From the NCBI RefSeq assembly GCF_017815535.1, contig NZ_CP072596.1, forward strand, positions 806,001-870,000: a DNA stretch of 64,000 bases, in the 5' to 3' direction. The translations under genes and the position numbers were made by a program. This stretch comes from Tessaracoccus sp. MC1865. GTDB taxonomy: Bacteria; Actinomycetota; Actinomycetes; Propionibacteriales; Propionibacteriaceae. The notes under the pieces were generated by a model that ran no database searches, was not told where the DNA came from, and saw only the letters and a program-made list of their open reading frames with translations. Shown one piece after another: positions 8,856-16,786 of the stretch. Position 1 is the stretch's first letter, and the number at the start of each line of letters is the position of its first letter.

Positions 8856-8884
8856 TCGGACGGCTCAGCTCTTGAGCCGTCCGA
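8856..8884. terminator. Bidirectional hairpin between convergent genes
   Basis: TCGGACGGCTC pairs with GAGCCGTCCGA around a 7-nt loop. It overlaps the last codons of the peroxiredoxin gene and can end transcription from both sides. No strong U-tract is present. Confidence 0.6.
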
Positions 8885-9419
8885 GGGCCTCGTCGAGCAG
8901 GTCCTGGGGAGGGAGCCACATCGACGGGTAGTTTCCGTACCACCGCTGGACCCCGTCGCCGTCGATGAGCACGAAGCCGTGGCCGGGCAGGCCCGGATGC
9001 ATGCCCTTGTCGAGGACGTCGTAGGCCTTCGACACCTTCCCGTCATCCAGGAGGAACGGCGTTGTCACGCCGAACTGGTCCATGTCGGCCTGGATCTGCT
9101 CAGCCGTGTTCATCACGATGGGCAGCACCTTGATGCCGGCCTCGGCGAAGCCCGCATGCTTTTCGATCTCCGCCATCTGCATCGTGCAGGACCCGCAGCC
9201 CGCCCCCTCGTTGAAGTACAGGATCACGGGGCTGGGGCGCAGCTCGCTGAGCGTGACGCTCTCGCCCGTTGTGGTGGTGAGGGTGAAGTCCGGCGCCCGG
9301 TGCTCCGTGTCGCCGGATTCCGGGACGGCGGTCCACAGGCCGTAGCCGGTGACGGCGAGGATGACGACGGTCGTCAGCGCGCCGAGCGCCCTGATCCAGA
9401 CGAGCCTGGGGTCCTTCAT
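8865..9419 (-). CDS. Membrane-anchored peroxiredoxin/thioredoxin-like protein (AhpC-TSA fold)
   Basis: The 184 residues comprise an N-terminal membrane anchor (about 8-30, IRALGALTTVVILAVTGYGL) and an extracytoplasmic thioredoxin fold beginning APDFTLTTTTGESVTLSEL. The redox motif is CGSC within EGAGCGSCTMQM. The predicted role is thiol-disulfide exchange or peroxide reduction outside the membrane, fed with electrons by the CcdA protein encoded just upstream. The start ATG overlaps the ccdA stop by 4 nt (ATGA), so the genes are translationally coupled. The second cysteine pair seen in some peroxiredoxins is absent. Confidence 0.85.
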   Translation of the reverse strand: MKDPRLVWIRALGALTTVVILAVTGYGLWTAVPESGDTEHRAPDFTLTTTTGESVTLSELRPSPVILYFNEGAGCGSCTMQMAEIEKHAGFAEAGIKVLPIVMNTAEQIQADMDQFGVTTPFLLDDGKVSKAYDVLDKGMHPGLPGHGFVLIDGDGVQRWYGNYPSMWLPPQDLLDEALGRLKS

Positions 9420-10348
9420 CGAAGCTCCTTCGAAGACGTGGCGGGTTCGGCCGGGCAGCAGTCATGGGCCGCCGCGACGGTGTCGCGGCGCCGGGTGCGG
9501 TCGCGCAGCGTGGCGACCACGAAGAGGGACACGAGCGCGAGCAGGCCGAGGCCGAGGATCGCCTCCGGAACGGGCGCGGTGACTGCGACCAGCCATGCGA
9601 AGCTGTCGCTCAGCCAGGCGCCGAACCCGAGAAGCGGTGCATCTCCGCCGGTCATGTCGTCCGCGCCGGCCTGCCCGATGACCAGGACGCCCATGATGAC
9701 GAAACCGGTCGCCACGAGCAGATTCACCGTGTTCGTGGAGTAGCTGAACCGACCGAGCGACAGCTTCACCGGCCGCGCCCGGAGGCGACGCATGGCCTCC
9801 GGTCGCTTGTCCCACAGCAACGCCATGACGAAGAGGGGGATGACCATGCCGAACACGTAGGCGGCGCCCAGCAGGAGCCCTCCGGCAGCCGAGCCGGAGA
9901 GGGCCGACAGCGTCATGACGCCGGCGAGAACCGGGGCGCAACAACTCGAGGCGATGCCGGAGAAGACGCCGAGACTGAAGAAGGTGCCGGTGTCGCCGCG
10001 TGCGGTGTCCGGCGCGCGCAGGAACGAGGGCATCGACCACATGGCACCTGACAGGGCCAGCGCGCCCAGCCCGATCATCAGGAGGCCGCCCGCCCAGTAG
10101 AGCACCACGTGGTATTTCGCGATGGCGCCGGCGATGATGCTGACGCCCATCGTGATGGGCACCAACACGGCGGCCAGGCCCGCCGCGAACACGAACGTGA
10201 GGGGGAGTAGACGCCACCGTCGGTTCTTCGCCGCCGCGGCGAGGTAACTGGGGGCGAGGAAGACGATGCAGCAGGGAGCGAACAGAGCCACACCCCCGGC
10301 GAGGAACGCGGCAAGGATGCCCCCGGCACCCAGGAGATCGGCGCCCAT
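9416..10348 (-). CDS. ccdA: Cytochrome c biogenesis/thiol-reductant carrier CcdA (DsbD family)
   Basis: This 310-residue polytopic protein has at least six hydrophobic helices. Paired membrane cysteines are in LFAPCCIVFLAPSY and IASSCCAPVLAG, as expected for the CcdA core that carries electrons from cytoplasmic thioredoxin to outward-facing thiol proteins. A further CC pair sits in the C-terminal tail (AAHDCCPAE), which is unusual and could bind metal or act as a redox relay. It overlaps the glutaredoxin-like gene by 1 nt (TGATG) and the peroxiredoxin gene by 4 nt, so the three form one operon. Confidence 0.88.
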   Translation of the reverse strand: MGADLLGAGGILAAFLAGGVALFAPCCIVFLAPSYLAAAAKNRRWRLLPLTFVFAAGLAAVLVPITMGVSIIAGAIAKYHVVLYWAGGLLMIGLGALALSGAMWSMPSFLRAPDTARGDTGTFFSLGVFSGIASSCCAPVLAGVMTLSALSGSAAGGLLLGAAYVFGMVIPLFVMALLWDKRPEAMRRLRARPVKLSLGRFSYSTNTVNLLVATGFVIMGVLVIGQAGADDMTGGDAPLLGFGAWLSDSFAWLVAVTAPVPEAILGLGLLALVSLFVVATLRDRTRRRDTVAAAHDCCPAEPATSSKELR

Positions 10349-10650
10349 CAGCGGGCCTCTAGTTCACTGACGAGGCGCGCCAGTTTGCCGCGCGGGATCC
10401 GCCCGTCGTGGAACCGCCGCCCCTCGACCAGCGTGAGCGGGAACATCGCCGGCCTGTGCGCGGCGATGAGCGCGGCACCTTCGTCGGAATCGGCGGCCAC
10501 CGTCCTCAGGCGCACGAGGCCCACATCCTGCAGGTCCCGGAGCCGCGCGTGGGCGTCGTCGCAGAAGTGGCAGGCGGGGGCCGTGACCAGGATCACCTCG
10601 GCCGGTTCGGTGCCGGCTCGCGGCGCTGCGGTCAGTGCTGTCTCTCTCAC
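10348..10650 (-). CDS. Glutaredoxin/thioredoxin-like small redox protein
   Basis: This 100-residue protein has a CHFC active site (APACHFCDDAHARL) after a short N-terminal tail, and a cis-proline block RPAMFPLTLVEG typical of the thioredoxin fold. It is probably the cytoplasmic electron donor or partner of CcdA in this operon. The GTG at 10650 is 6 nt from a GACTCT box, resembling the leaderless pattern of this genome. It is divergent from the response-regulator gene. Confidence 0.75.
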   Translation of the reverse strand: MRETALTAAPRAGTEPAEVILVTAPACHFCDDAHARLRDLQDVGLVRLRTVAADSDEGAALIAAHRPAMFPLTLVEGRRFHDGRIPRGKLARLVSELEAR

Positions 10651-10672
10651 CCCTCCAGAGTCGCCTCACGAG

Positions 10673-10712
10673 GTCAGGAATCGGTTCAGGAGAGGTCAAG
10701 GTCCGATCAAGG
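10673..10712. promoter_or_regulatory. Four phased TCA(G/A)G direct repeats, likely response-regulator binding site
   Basis: TCAGGA, TCAGGA, TCAAGG and TCAAGG begin at 10674, 10686, 10696 and 10707, so they repeat every 10-12 bp on one face of the helix. OmpR/PhoB-type regulators bind such direct repeats. The site lies between the redox operon and the two-component genes. Confidence 0.5.
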
Positions 10713-10758
10713 AAACCGGTGGGTGCGCTCAATCACGTGGCGGGAGGAGCATGACCCG

Positions 10759-10764
10759 GATAAT
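10759..10764 (+). promoter_or_regulatory. -10 element of the response-regulator gene
   Basis: GATAAT ends 6 nt before ATG 10771, indicating a leaderless transcript and supporting that start. Confidence 0.5.
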
Positions 10765-10770
10765 GGCCGC

Positions 10771-11478
10771 ATGACGAACCCGGGAACCCCGCAGATCCTG
10801 ATCGTGGACGACGAACGTGCGCTCGCCGGCATCGTCGCGTCCTACCTCGACCGTGCCGGCTTCGCGACGTTTCTCGCCCACACCGGGCCTGAGGCGGTGT
10901 CGAGGGCGCGGGCGCTGGACCCGGACGTCATCATCCTCGACCTCGGGCTGCCCGGGCTGGACGGCATCGAGGTGTGCCGCGAGGTACGTACCTTCTCTGA
11001 CTGCTACATCCTGATGCTCACGGCCCGCACCGACGAGGTGGACAAGTTGATCGGTCTCTCGGTGGGTGCCGACGACTACGTCACCAAGCCGTTCAGCCCC
11101 CGCGAAGTGGTGGCCAGGGTCAACGCCGTGCTCCGCAGACCGCGTCGTGCCCCGGCGCCGACGGCGGAAGCATCCGAGACCCGGACCTTCGGTGCGCTCC
11201 GAATCGACAGTGACGGCCGGGAGGCGTCGGTGGCGGGTGAGGAGGTGCCCCTGACCCGCACGGAATTCGACATCCTCGATGCCCTTTCGGCGCGACCCCA
11301 CCTGGCCATGAGTCGCCGTCAGATCATCGATGAGGTGTGGGGCCCCTCGTGGGTGGGCGATGAGCATGTGGTCGACGTCCACGTGGCGAACCTGCGCAAG
11401 AAGCTCGCTGATCCACCGGGCGAGCCCCGCTACCTCCTCACCATCCGCGGCGTCGGCTACCGGATGGGGCAGGGATGA
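10771..11478 (+). CDS. OmpR/PhoB-family response regulator
   Basis: The 235 residues form a receiver domain (about 8-120) with acidic pocket VDDE, phospho-acceptor Asp57 in IILDLGLPG and conserved Lys in VTKPF. A winged-helix DNA-binding domain (about 140-232) follows, with LTRTEFDILDAL, VVDVHVANLRKKL and IRGVGYRM. It is the partner of the histidine kinase that overlaps it by 4 nt. Phased direct repeats just upstream suggest that it controls itself and the divergent peroxiredoxin-ccdA-glutaredoxin operon. The stimulus is not evident; envelope redox stress is a guess from context. Confidence 0.93.
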   Translation: MTNPGTPQILIVDDERALAGIVASYLDRAGFATFLAHTGPEAVSRARALDPDVIILDLGLPGLDGIEVCREVRTFSDCYILMLTARTDEVDKLIGLSVGADDYVTKPFSPREVVARVNAVLRRPRRAPAPTAEASETRTFGALRIDSDGREASVAGEEVPLTRTEFDILDALSARPHLAMSRRQIIDEVWGPSWVGDEHVVDVHVANLRKKLADPPGEPRYLLTIRGVGYRMGQG

Positions 11479-12590
11479 GCCGGGCCGCGGTGCTCGGGCG
11501 TCTGCGGTGGGGAACCCGTGCCTTCCTCACTCAGGCGATGGTGGTCACAGCGGGGCTCCTCGCCGCGGCACTCGTGGCCGGGGTCGTCGGGCCGCCCCTC
11601 TTCCACGGACACCTCCTCCAGCTCGGACACACCGAGGGATCCCCCGAGATGAGGCACGTCGAGCAGGCGTTCATGGAAGCTGGGCTCACATCCCTGGGGG
11701 CCGGGTTCCTGGTTGCGCTGGGCGTGGCGACCGGCCTGGCCTGGCTGGAGACGCGCAGGCTGCGGCGCCCCTTGGACGAACTCACCGCGGCCAGCGAACG
11801 CCTGGAGGTGGGGGACTACCACGCCCGGGTCCCCATCGGCGGCACCAGCCGCGAGTTCGACGCCGTGGCTGAGGCCTTCAACGCGATGGCCGGACGCCTG
11901 GACTCCGTCGAAAGCAGCCGACGACGGCTCCTGTCCGATGTCGCCCACGAACTCCGGACGCCGTTGGCGACGCTGACGGCCGAGTTGGAGGCGCTCACCG
12001 ACGGCGTGGTCCCGTGGGACGGCGCGAGCCAGGACCTCCTCGCGCTGCAGGCGTCGCGCCTGCGGCAGATCGCAGCCGATCTCGACGATGTGTCCCGTGC
12101 CGAGGAGGGTCGCTTCACCCTCGAGACGCAGCCCCAGGCGGTCCGGGACCTGGTGGCCGCCGCCGTCGTTTCACTGGCGCACAGGTTCGAGGAGAAGGGA
12201 GTCGCCCTGACCGCTGACGACACGACCGCCGTCGTCCTGGCCGATGCGCAGCGGGTGGGACAGATCCTCGCCAACCTGCTGGGCAACGCACTGCGGCACA
12301 CCGCAGCCGGCGGGCACGTCACCATCTCGACGGCCGCGCTCCCCGGCAATGTCCAGATCCGGGTCACCGACACCGGAGACGGGCTCACGCCCGACCAGTT
12401 GGCCAAGGTGTTCGACCGTTTCTACCGGACGGACACGGCCCGGAGCCGCGATGCGGCCGGCTCCGGCATCGGGCTCACCATCGCCCGGAGCCTGGCCCTG
12501 GCGCACGGCGGGTCGCTGACCGCGACCAGTGCTGGGCCCGGACAAGGGTCGACGTTCACGCTCACCCTGCCGGCTGCCGTCGAGGATTGA
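11475..12590 (+). CDS. Sensor histidine kinase
   Basis: The 371 residues carry a first transmembrane helix (about 15-37), a short extracytoplasmic loop of about 45 residues, a second helix (about 75-93) and a HAMP region (ETRRLRRPLDELTAAS). The HisKA H-box is SDVAHELRTPLATL; the ATPase domain has N-box NLLGNALRHT, G1 DTGDGLTP and G2 GSGIGLTIARS. The loop is too small for a large ligand domain; it contains HGHLLQLGH and several acidic residues that could bind a metal. ATG overlaps the regulator stop by 4 nt (ATGA). The protein should phosphorylate the preceding regulator. Confidence 0.93.
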   Translation: MSRAAVLGRLRWGTRAFLTQAMVVTAGLLAAALVAGVVGPPLFHGHLLQLGHTEGSPEMRHVEQAFMEAGLTSLGAGFLVALGVATGLAWLETRRLRRPLDELTAASERLEVGDYHARVPIGGTSREFDAVAEAFNAMAGRLDSVESSRRRLLSDVAHELRTPLATLTAELEALTDGVVPWDGASQDLLALQASRLRQIAADLDDVSRAEEGRFTLETQPQAVRDLVAAAVVSLAHRFEEKGVALTADDTTAVVLADAQRVGQILANLLGNALRHTAAGGHVTISTAALPGNVQIRVTDTGDGLTPDQLAKVFDRFYRTDTARSRDAAGSGIGLTIARSLALAHGGSLTATSAGPGQGSTFTLTLPAAVED

Positions 12591-12658
12591 CCGCAGCCGC
12601 CGATGCCGGCCCGCCCGACGTGCTGTCGCGCGCCGGGGTGCATGGCAGACTGGCGCTC

Positions 12659-13387
12659 ATGTGGCACGCAGCAGTCATCACCGAACTGCGCGACTTCCTG
12701 CGCGCCTCCCTGGCAGAGCCGGTCACGGCCCACGTCCCCGAAGAACCGCGCGTGCTACGGCGCCGCCGCATCGTCGCCGGGCTCGGCTACGCCGTCGGCA
12801 CCATCGCGTTGGCGGCAACTTTGCGCATTGAGGCCGGCGACGACCTTTTCTACCCGGCGGCGCTCGGGCTCGCGGCAGTCTGGGGGGTGGGGGCCCTGGT
12901 GGCGGGGCCGCTGCGGCTCGGCTCGGCCCGTACCCGTGCGGGGGGCGTGACCACCCCCGTCATCCAACCCTTCGCGCTCGGGGCGCTGCTCGTGGTCCTC
13001 TTCCTCGCCGGCGCAGCGGTCGTGGCGGGCATCCCCCTACTGCGGGAGCCCGTGGACGACCTCCTCGACCACGCCCGCTACGGGTCGCTGCCCATCGTGC
13101 TCGCCCTCACACTGCTCAACGGGGTCGTGGAGGAGTTGTACTTCCGCGGCGCCCTCTTCTCGGCCTTCGCCCCGCGCCATGCCGTCGCGGGCACAACCGT
13201 GCTCTGCACCCTGACCACCATCGGCTCCGGCGTGCCGTTGCTCGTGCTGGCGGCCGCGGTGCTCGGGTTCGTGACCGCGCTGCAACGCCGCGTCACCGGC
13301 GGCGTGCTCGCGCCCATCATCACGCACATCACCTGGTCCACCGGCATGCTCCTGCTGCTCCCCACCGTTCTACAGATCTCGAGGTAA
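12659..13387 (+). CDS. CPBP-family intramembrane glutamic protease (CAAX/ABI type)
   Basis: This 242-residue multi-spanning membrane protein has the family motifs EELYFRG (motif 1, here VVEELYFRGALF) and HITWS near the C-terminus (motif 3). These proteins cleave prenylated or other membrane substrates, and in bacteria are often linked to bacteriocin immunity. The substrate here is unknown. ATG 12659 lies 7 nt behind CAGACT, close to the TAGACT box used before dapD. A TTG at 12587 overlapping the kinase stop is an alternative start. It is followed after 6 bp by an NAD-binding protein gene. Confidence 0.78.
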   Translation: MWHAAVITELRDFLRASLAEPVTAHVPEEPRVLRRRRIVAGLGYAVGTIALAATLRIEAGDDLFYPAALGLAAVWGVGALVAGPLRLGSARTRAGGVTTPVIQPFALGALLVVLFLAGAAVVAGIPLLREPVDDLLDHARYGSLPIVLALTLLNGVVEELYFRGALFSAFAPRHAVAGTTVLCTLTTIGSGVPLLVLAAAVLGFVTALQRRVTGGVLAPIITHITWSTGMLLLLPTVLQISR

Positions 13388-13393
13388 CCCGAC

Positions 13394-14413
13394 ATGACCA
13401 CCGAAGCGTCCCCACCCGCAGACCGCACCGCGCTCGTGACCGGCGCCACCGGCTACATCGGCGGCCTCCTCACCCAACGCCTCCTCGACGAGGGGTGGCG
13501 GGTACGTGTGCTCACCCGCCACAAGGAAGGCATCGAACGGCAGACGTGGGGACAACGCGTGGAGATCGCCGAAGGCAACGCGGACTCTCCCGACGACCTC
13601 GCCACCGCGTTCGAGGGAGTGCAGACGGCCTACTACCTCATCCACTCGATGGGTCAGGCCGACGACTTCGCGGCGCGCGACCGGGCCCTGGCCCAGACGT
13701 TCGGCGACGCGGCGGCCCGGGCGGGCGTGCGCCGCATCGTCTACCTCAGCGGTCTCCACCCCGACGGTGAACTGTCACCGCACCTCGCGTCCCGCGTGGA
13801 GGTGGGCGACATCCTCCTGGCGTCCGGAGTGCCCACGGCCGTCATCCAGGCCGCCGTCGTCGTCGGCAACGGGTCGGTGTCCTTCGACATGCTCCGCTAT
13901 CTCGCGGAACGTCTCCCGGTGATGGTGGCGCCGAAGTGGCTGAACAACCGCATCCAGCCGATCGCCATCGACGACGTCCTCCACTACCTCGTGGGCGCCG
14001 CCGATCTGCCCGATGACGTGAACCGCACCTTCGATGTCGGCGGCCCCGAGGTACTCACCTACGCCGACATGCTGCAGCGGTTCTCCGCGGTGACGGGCCT
14101 CCGGCACCGACTCATCGTGACGCTGCCGGTCCTGACCCCGCACCTCGCCAGCCTGTGGATCGGGCTGGTGACCCCCCTCGATGTGGGGGTGGCCAAACCC
14201 CTGATCGGCAGTCTCGTCCATGAGGTCTTCTGCCGGGAGAACGACATCGACCGCTACGTGCCGGCACCCGACGGTGGCCTCACCGACTTCGACGACGCCG
14301 TGCGCGCCGCCATGGTGGAGGCCCCGGCGGACCACGCCCTGCGGAACGTCGCGGCGGTGGCCGCAGCCCTCACGGTCCTGGCGACCGCAGCGTTCCTCGC
14401 GATGCGAAACTGA
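13394..14413 (+). CDS. NmrA/atypical SDR-type NAD(P)-binding protein
   Basis: The protein has 339 residues. Its Rossmann dinucleotide motif is near the N-terminus (VTGATGYIGGLLTQRLL), with later SDR-like elements LIHSMGQADDF, RIVYLSGL and GGPEVLTYADM. A hydrophobic C-terminal helix (NVAAVAAALTVLATAAFLAM) suggests membrane attachment. Such atypical short-chain dehydrogenases are mostly uncharacterised. GAGG upstream of ATG 13394 serves as ribosome binding site. It lies 6 bp after the CPBP protease gene and 9 bp before the glycosylase gene, so the three probably share a transcript. Confidence 0.8.
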   Translation: MTTEASPPADRTALVTGATGYIGGLLTQRLLDEGWRVRVLTRHKEGIERQTWGQRVEIAEGNADSPDDLATAFEGVQTAYYLIHSMGQADDFAARDRALAQTFGDAAARAGVRRIVYLSGLHPDGELSPHLASRVEVGDILLASGVPTAVIQAAVVVGNGSVSFDMLRYLAERLPVMVAPKWLNNRIQPIAIDDVLHYLVGAADLPDDVNRTFDVGGPEVLTYADMLQRFSAVTGLRHRLIVTLPVLTPHLASLWIGLVTPLDVGVAKPLIGSLVHEVFCRENDIDRYVPAPDGGLTDFDDAVRAAMVEAPADHALRNVAAVAAALTVLATAAFLAMRN

Positions 14414-14422
14414 CGCCCGGCG

Positions 14423-14872
14423 ATGCGACTCTGGTCCCTCACCCCCTCGCTGCTCGACAGGCAGGGCCTCACCGCCGCGTGGCGGGAGGCGCTCCTCGCG
14501 CAGAAGGTGCTGGCCGGCGGCACGAAGGGCTACGTGCACCATCCACAACTCGTGCGGTTCCGGTCCACCGCCGAACCGTTGTCGGCGATGGCGGCCTTTC
14601 TCGACGGCATCGCCGACGCCGCCACTGAGCGCGGCTACACCTTTGACCGCACGCGGATCCTCAACGTGCCCCGCACGGCGGACGTGATCGACGTCACAGA
14701 CGGCCAGGTGGCGTTCGAATGGCAGCACCTACTGGCGAAGCTCGCCGCCCGCAGCCCGGAGGTGCACCGCAGCCTCACTGACGTGCAGCCGACGGTGCAT
14801 AGGCTCTTCCGGGTGGTGCATGGGGGAGTCGAAGCATGGGAGCGGGCCGCAGGCTCGCCAGCTTCACGTTGA
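14423..14872 (+). CDS. Pyrimidine-dimer DNA glycosylase-like protein (T4 endonuclease V-type family)
   Basis: The 149 residues begin MRLWSLTPSLLDRQGLTAAW and continue REALLAQKVLAGGTKGY and HHPQLVRF, a layout typical of bacterial proteins annotated as pyrimidine-dimer glycosylase/AP lyase. The C-terminal third carries GQVAFEWQHLLAKLAARSP. It is predicted to act in base-excision repair of UV damage; direct evidence for many bacterial members is thin. The last 98 bp overlap the 3' end of the convergent DUF2071 gene, which is unusually long for a convergent overlap. Confidence 0.7.
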   Translation: MRLWSLTPSLLDRQGLTAAWREALLAQKVLAGGTKGYVHHPQLVRFRSTAEPLSAMAAFLDGIADAATERGYTFDRTRILNVPRTADVIDVTDGQVAFEWQHLLAKLAARSPEVHRSLTDVQPTVHRLFRVVHGGVEAWERAAGSPASR

Positions 14873-15560
14873 CCCCGGGCGACGACTGGATCATGGGTGC
14901 GCTGTCCGGTTCCGGCAGCCCCACCCAGCGCAGTGGCGCGGTGAGCTCGCCGTCGACGGTGGCGCGGTGCAGCGGCCACGGCTGGTGCTCCACGGGCGTC
15001 TGCCACATGATGCCGCGGCGGTGGAACGCGGTGAACCGCCCCGTGAGCGTGTCCACCAGCGGGGTGCGCTCCTTTTCCGTCAGCGGTGCTCCCACCTCGA
15101 CGGTGGCGGTGAACCAGTCCTTGACCCGCGGGCCGAGGAGCCCCGGGGCGCCGAAGCGGTAGTCGATCCGGGGCCACGCCGTCCGCACCTCCGAGTTCGA
15201 CACCCAGTAGGGCAGGCCGATCGTGCGCAGCGCCAACGCGAACGAGGACCGTGCCACCAGCATCCCGAGGAACCAGATGCCCTCGCTGCCGTCGGGCGCG
15301 GTCACGTAGGCGCGGACGTTGAGTTCGGCGAAGGCCTTCCATCCGGGAACCACGGGCATGCCGGGCCCGCGCACGTTGGCCATCCGGAACGGGATGACGC
15401 CAATCCAGGTGACGCCGCCCCACTGTTGGACGCGGAGCCCGGGGGGCAGGAGCCGCTGCACCAGATCCGGCGGGTAGTCCCAGTGCAGGAACGTCGTGTC
15501 CTGCCAGTCCTGGAGGTTCACGGGGGTGTGGAGGGGCATGTCGGGCAATCGGCCACTCAT
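14775..15560 (-). CDS. DUF2071 family protein (YqjF-like)
   Basis: This 261-residue protein has the DUF2071 signature. LQDWQDTTFLHWDYPP opens the domain, followed by LLPPGLRVQQWGGVTWIGVIPF and AFAELNVRAYV. It resembles acetoacetate-decarboxylase-like folds; the activity is unknown. The ATG overlaps the preceding epimerase gene by 4 nt (ATGA at 15557-15560), so it is the second gene of that operon. The C-terminal 30 residues (RPAPMLRLPHAPPGRAYAP) are encoded antisense to the glycosylase gene, and may be a non-conserved extension. Confidence 0.75.
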   Translation of the reverse strand: MSGRLPDMPLHTPVNLQDWQDTTFLHWDYPPDLVQRLLPPGLRVQQWGGVTWIGVIPFRMANVRGPGMPVVPGWKAFAELNVRAYVTAPDGSEGIWFLGMLVARSSFALALRTIGLPYWVSNSEVRTAWPRIDYRFGAPGLLGPRVKDWFTATVEVGAPLTEKERTPLVDTLTGRFTAFHRRGIMWQTPVEHQPWPLHRATVDGELTAPLRWVGLPEPDSAPMIQSSPGVNVKLASLRPAPMLRLPHAPPGRAYAPSAARQ

Positions 15561-16573
15561 GTCTGCGTTCCTTCCGCGTCTCGGTGGGTGGAGCCCTGAC
15601 TCGTCGCCTCGACGAACGCGCGAAGCGCGAGCTCCTCCTCGTCGGTCAACCCGGCGCGTCGGGGCTCGGTTCGGATGTCCTCATAGGCGAGGGCGGCCGC
15701 GAGCGTCTCGCGGAGGGGGCGTGTGCGCAGGCCCTGTCCACGGGCCTTCTCGCTGTCGAGCGTCGCCGCGTAGCGCCAGGCCGGGTCGTCCACCCAGAGA
15801 GGGAGCGATCGGGGACCGGCCCACGGTGCGATGCCGGCTTCGACGAGGGTGGCGTCGTCCACCATCCGCGGGACCGCGGGGCTGCCTGAGATGTCGCGGG
15901 ACAGTTCGTACACCTCAGCCAGGGTCGTGCTCACCCCTGCGGCGTTGAACGTGCCGTTCACAGGGTGGGCGGCGCAGTGCACGATCCAGTCGGCAAGGTC
16001 GCGCACGTCGATGAGTGCCGTCGGGAAAGTGGGATCCGGCACGAGCACGTCTGGGCCGGTGGGGTGGGCGAAGCGCCACGGGTAGTAGCCCGAGCGGCCG
16101 GACACGTCGCCCTCGCCGCCGATGAGGCCGGCCCTGATGATGGTGTGGTTGGGCGAGCGTCGTCGGTAGGCCTCCTCGCAGGTGACCTTCGCCGGCCCGT
16201 ACTGCGTCATCTCTGTCATCCGGTCCGCCTCGAGGGGCGCGTGGACCTCCGCCGCCTCGTCCTGCTCGGGCGAGTCGAACCGCGTGTAGACGCTGCCCGT
16301 CGAGACGAACACCCAGCGGCGGGCGTCCAGGTCGCGGGCTGCCCGGCGGGCGTGCCCCGGGTCGCTCGCCAGATCGATCACGGCGTCCCAGCCTGTGGGG
16401 GACACGACCGACAGCGCGTCGTCGTCGTTCCGATCCTCACGCACCAGTTCGGCCCCGCGGGGCACCGGTCCGTTGCCGCGGGCCAGGCAGGTCACGTCGC
16501 AGCCCTTCAGTAGCGCTTCCGCCACGACGGCGCGGCCGAGGAATCCGGTGCCTCCGAGGATCAGCAACTTCAT
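15557..16573 (-). CDS. NAD-dependent epimerase/dehydratase-like reductase
   Basis: The 338 residues start with a Rossmann motif (LILGGTGFLGRAVVAEAL), then WVFVSTGSVYTRF and YGPAKVTCEEAYRRR, where Tyr and Lys stand in the usual YxxxK arrangement. It belongs to the extended SDR class that includes isoflavone-reductase-like and mRNA-binding-like bacterial proteins. The substrate is unknown. The start ATG is 9 bp after the stop of a 21-codon frame with a good ribosome binding site, so translation may be coupled. The DUF2071 gene follows with a 4-nt overlap. Confidence 0.82.
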   Translation of the reverse strand: MKLLILGGTGFLGRAVVAEALLKGCDVTCLARGNGPVPRGAELVREDRNDDDALSVVSPTGWDAVIDLASDPGHARRAARDLDARRWVFVSTGSVYTRFDSPEQDEAAEVHAPLEADRMTEMTQYGPAKVTCEEAYRRRSPNHTIIRAGLIGGEGDVSGRSGYYPWRFAHPTGPDVLVPDPTFPTALIDVRDLADWIVHCAAHPVNGTFNAAGVSTTLAEVYELSRDISGSPAVPRMVDDATLVEAGIAPWAGPRSLPLWVDDPAWRYAATLDSEKARGQGLRTRPLRETLAAALAYEDIRTEPRRAGLTDEEELALRAFVEATSQGSTHRDAEGTQT

Positions 16574-16582
16574 CTTGTGGCG

Positions 16583-16648
16583 TCACCCGGCTCCAGGACG
16601 CGATCCTCGGCCCACGCCGCCCGGACCGATGATGGAGATGCTGGCCAT
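16583..16648 (-). pseudogene. 21-codon ORF, probable N-terminal relic of a Rossmann-fold oxidoreductase
   Basis: MASISIIGPGGVGRGSRPGA is preceded by GGAAGGAA at good spacing. The first 14 residues look like the beta-strand and glycine loop of an NAD(P)-binding protein, then the frame stops. It ends 9 bp before the epimerase gene. It may be a deletion remnant that now acts as a translational feeder for that gene. Between 16649 and 16786 I see no other gene. Confidence 0.4.
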
Positions 16649-16786
16649 GAGCGTTCCTTCCGGGGGAGTCGACGCCCGCCCGCGGGCCGGCGATGCGCTC
16701 AAACTAACACCGATCCAGACCCGGGAGAAGGGTTCGACAGGCTCCGTCCCGGGGTGCACGGCGCGCCCGGGGAGAGTGCTCGTGAC

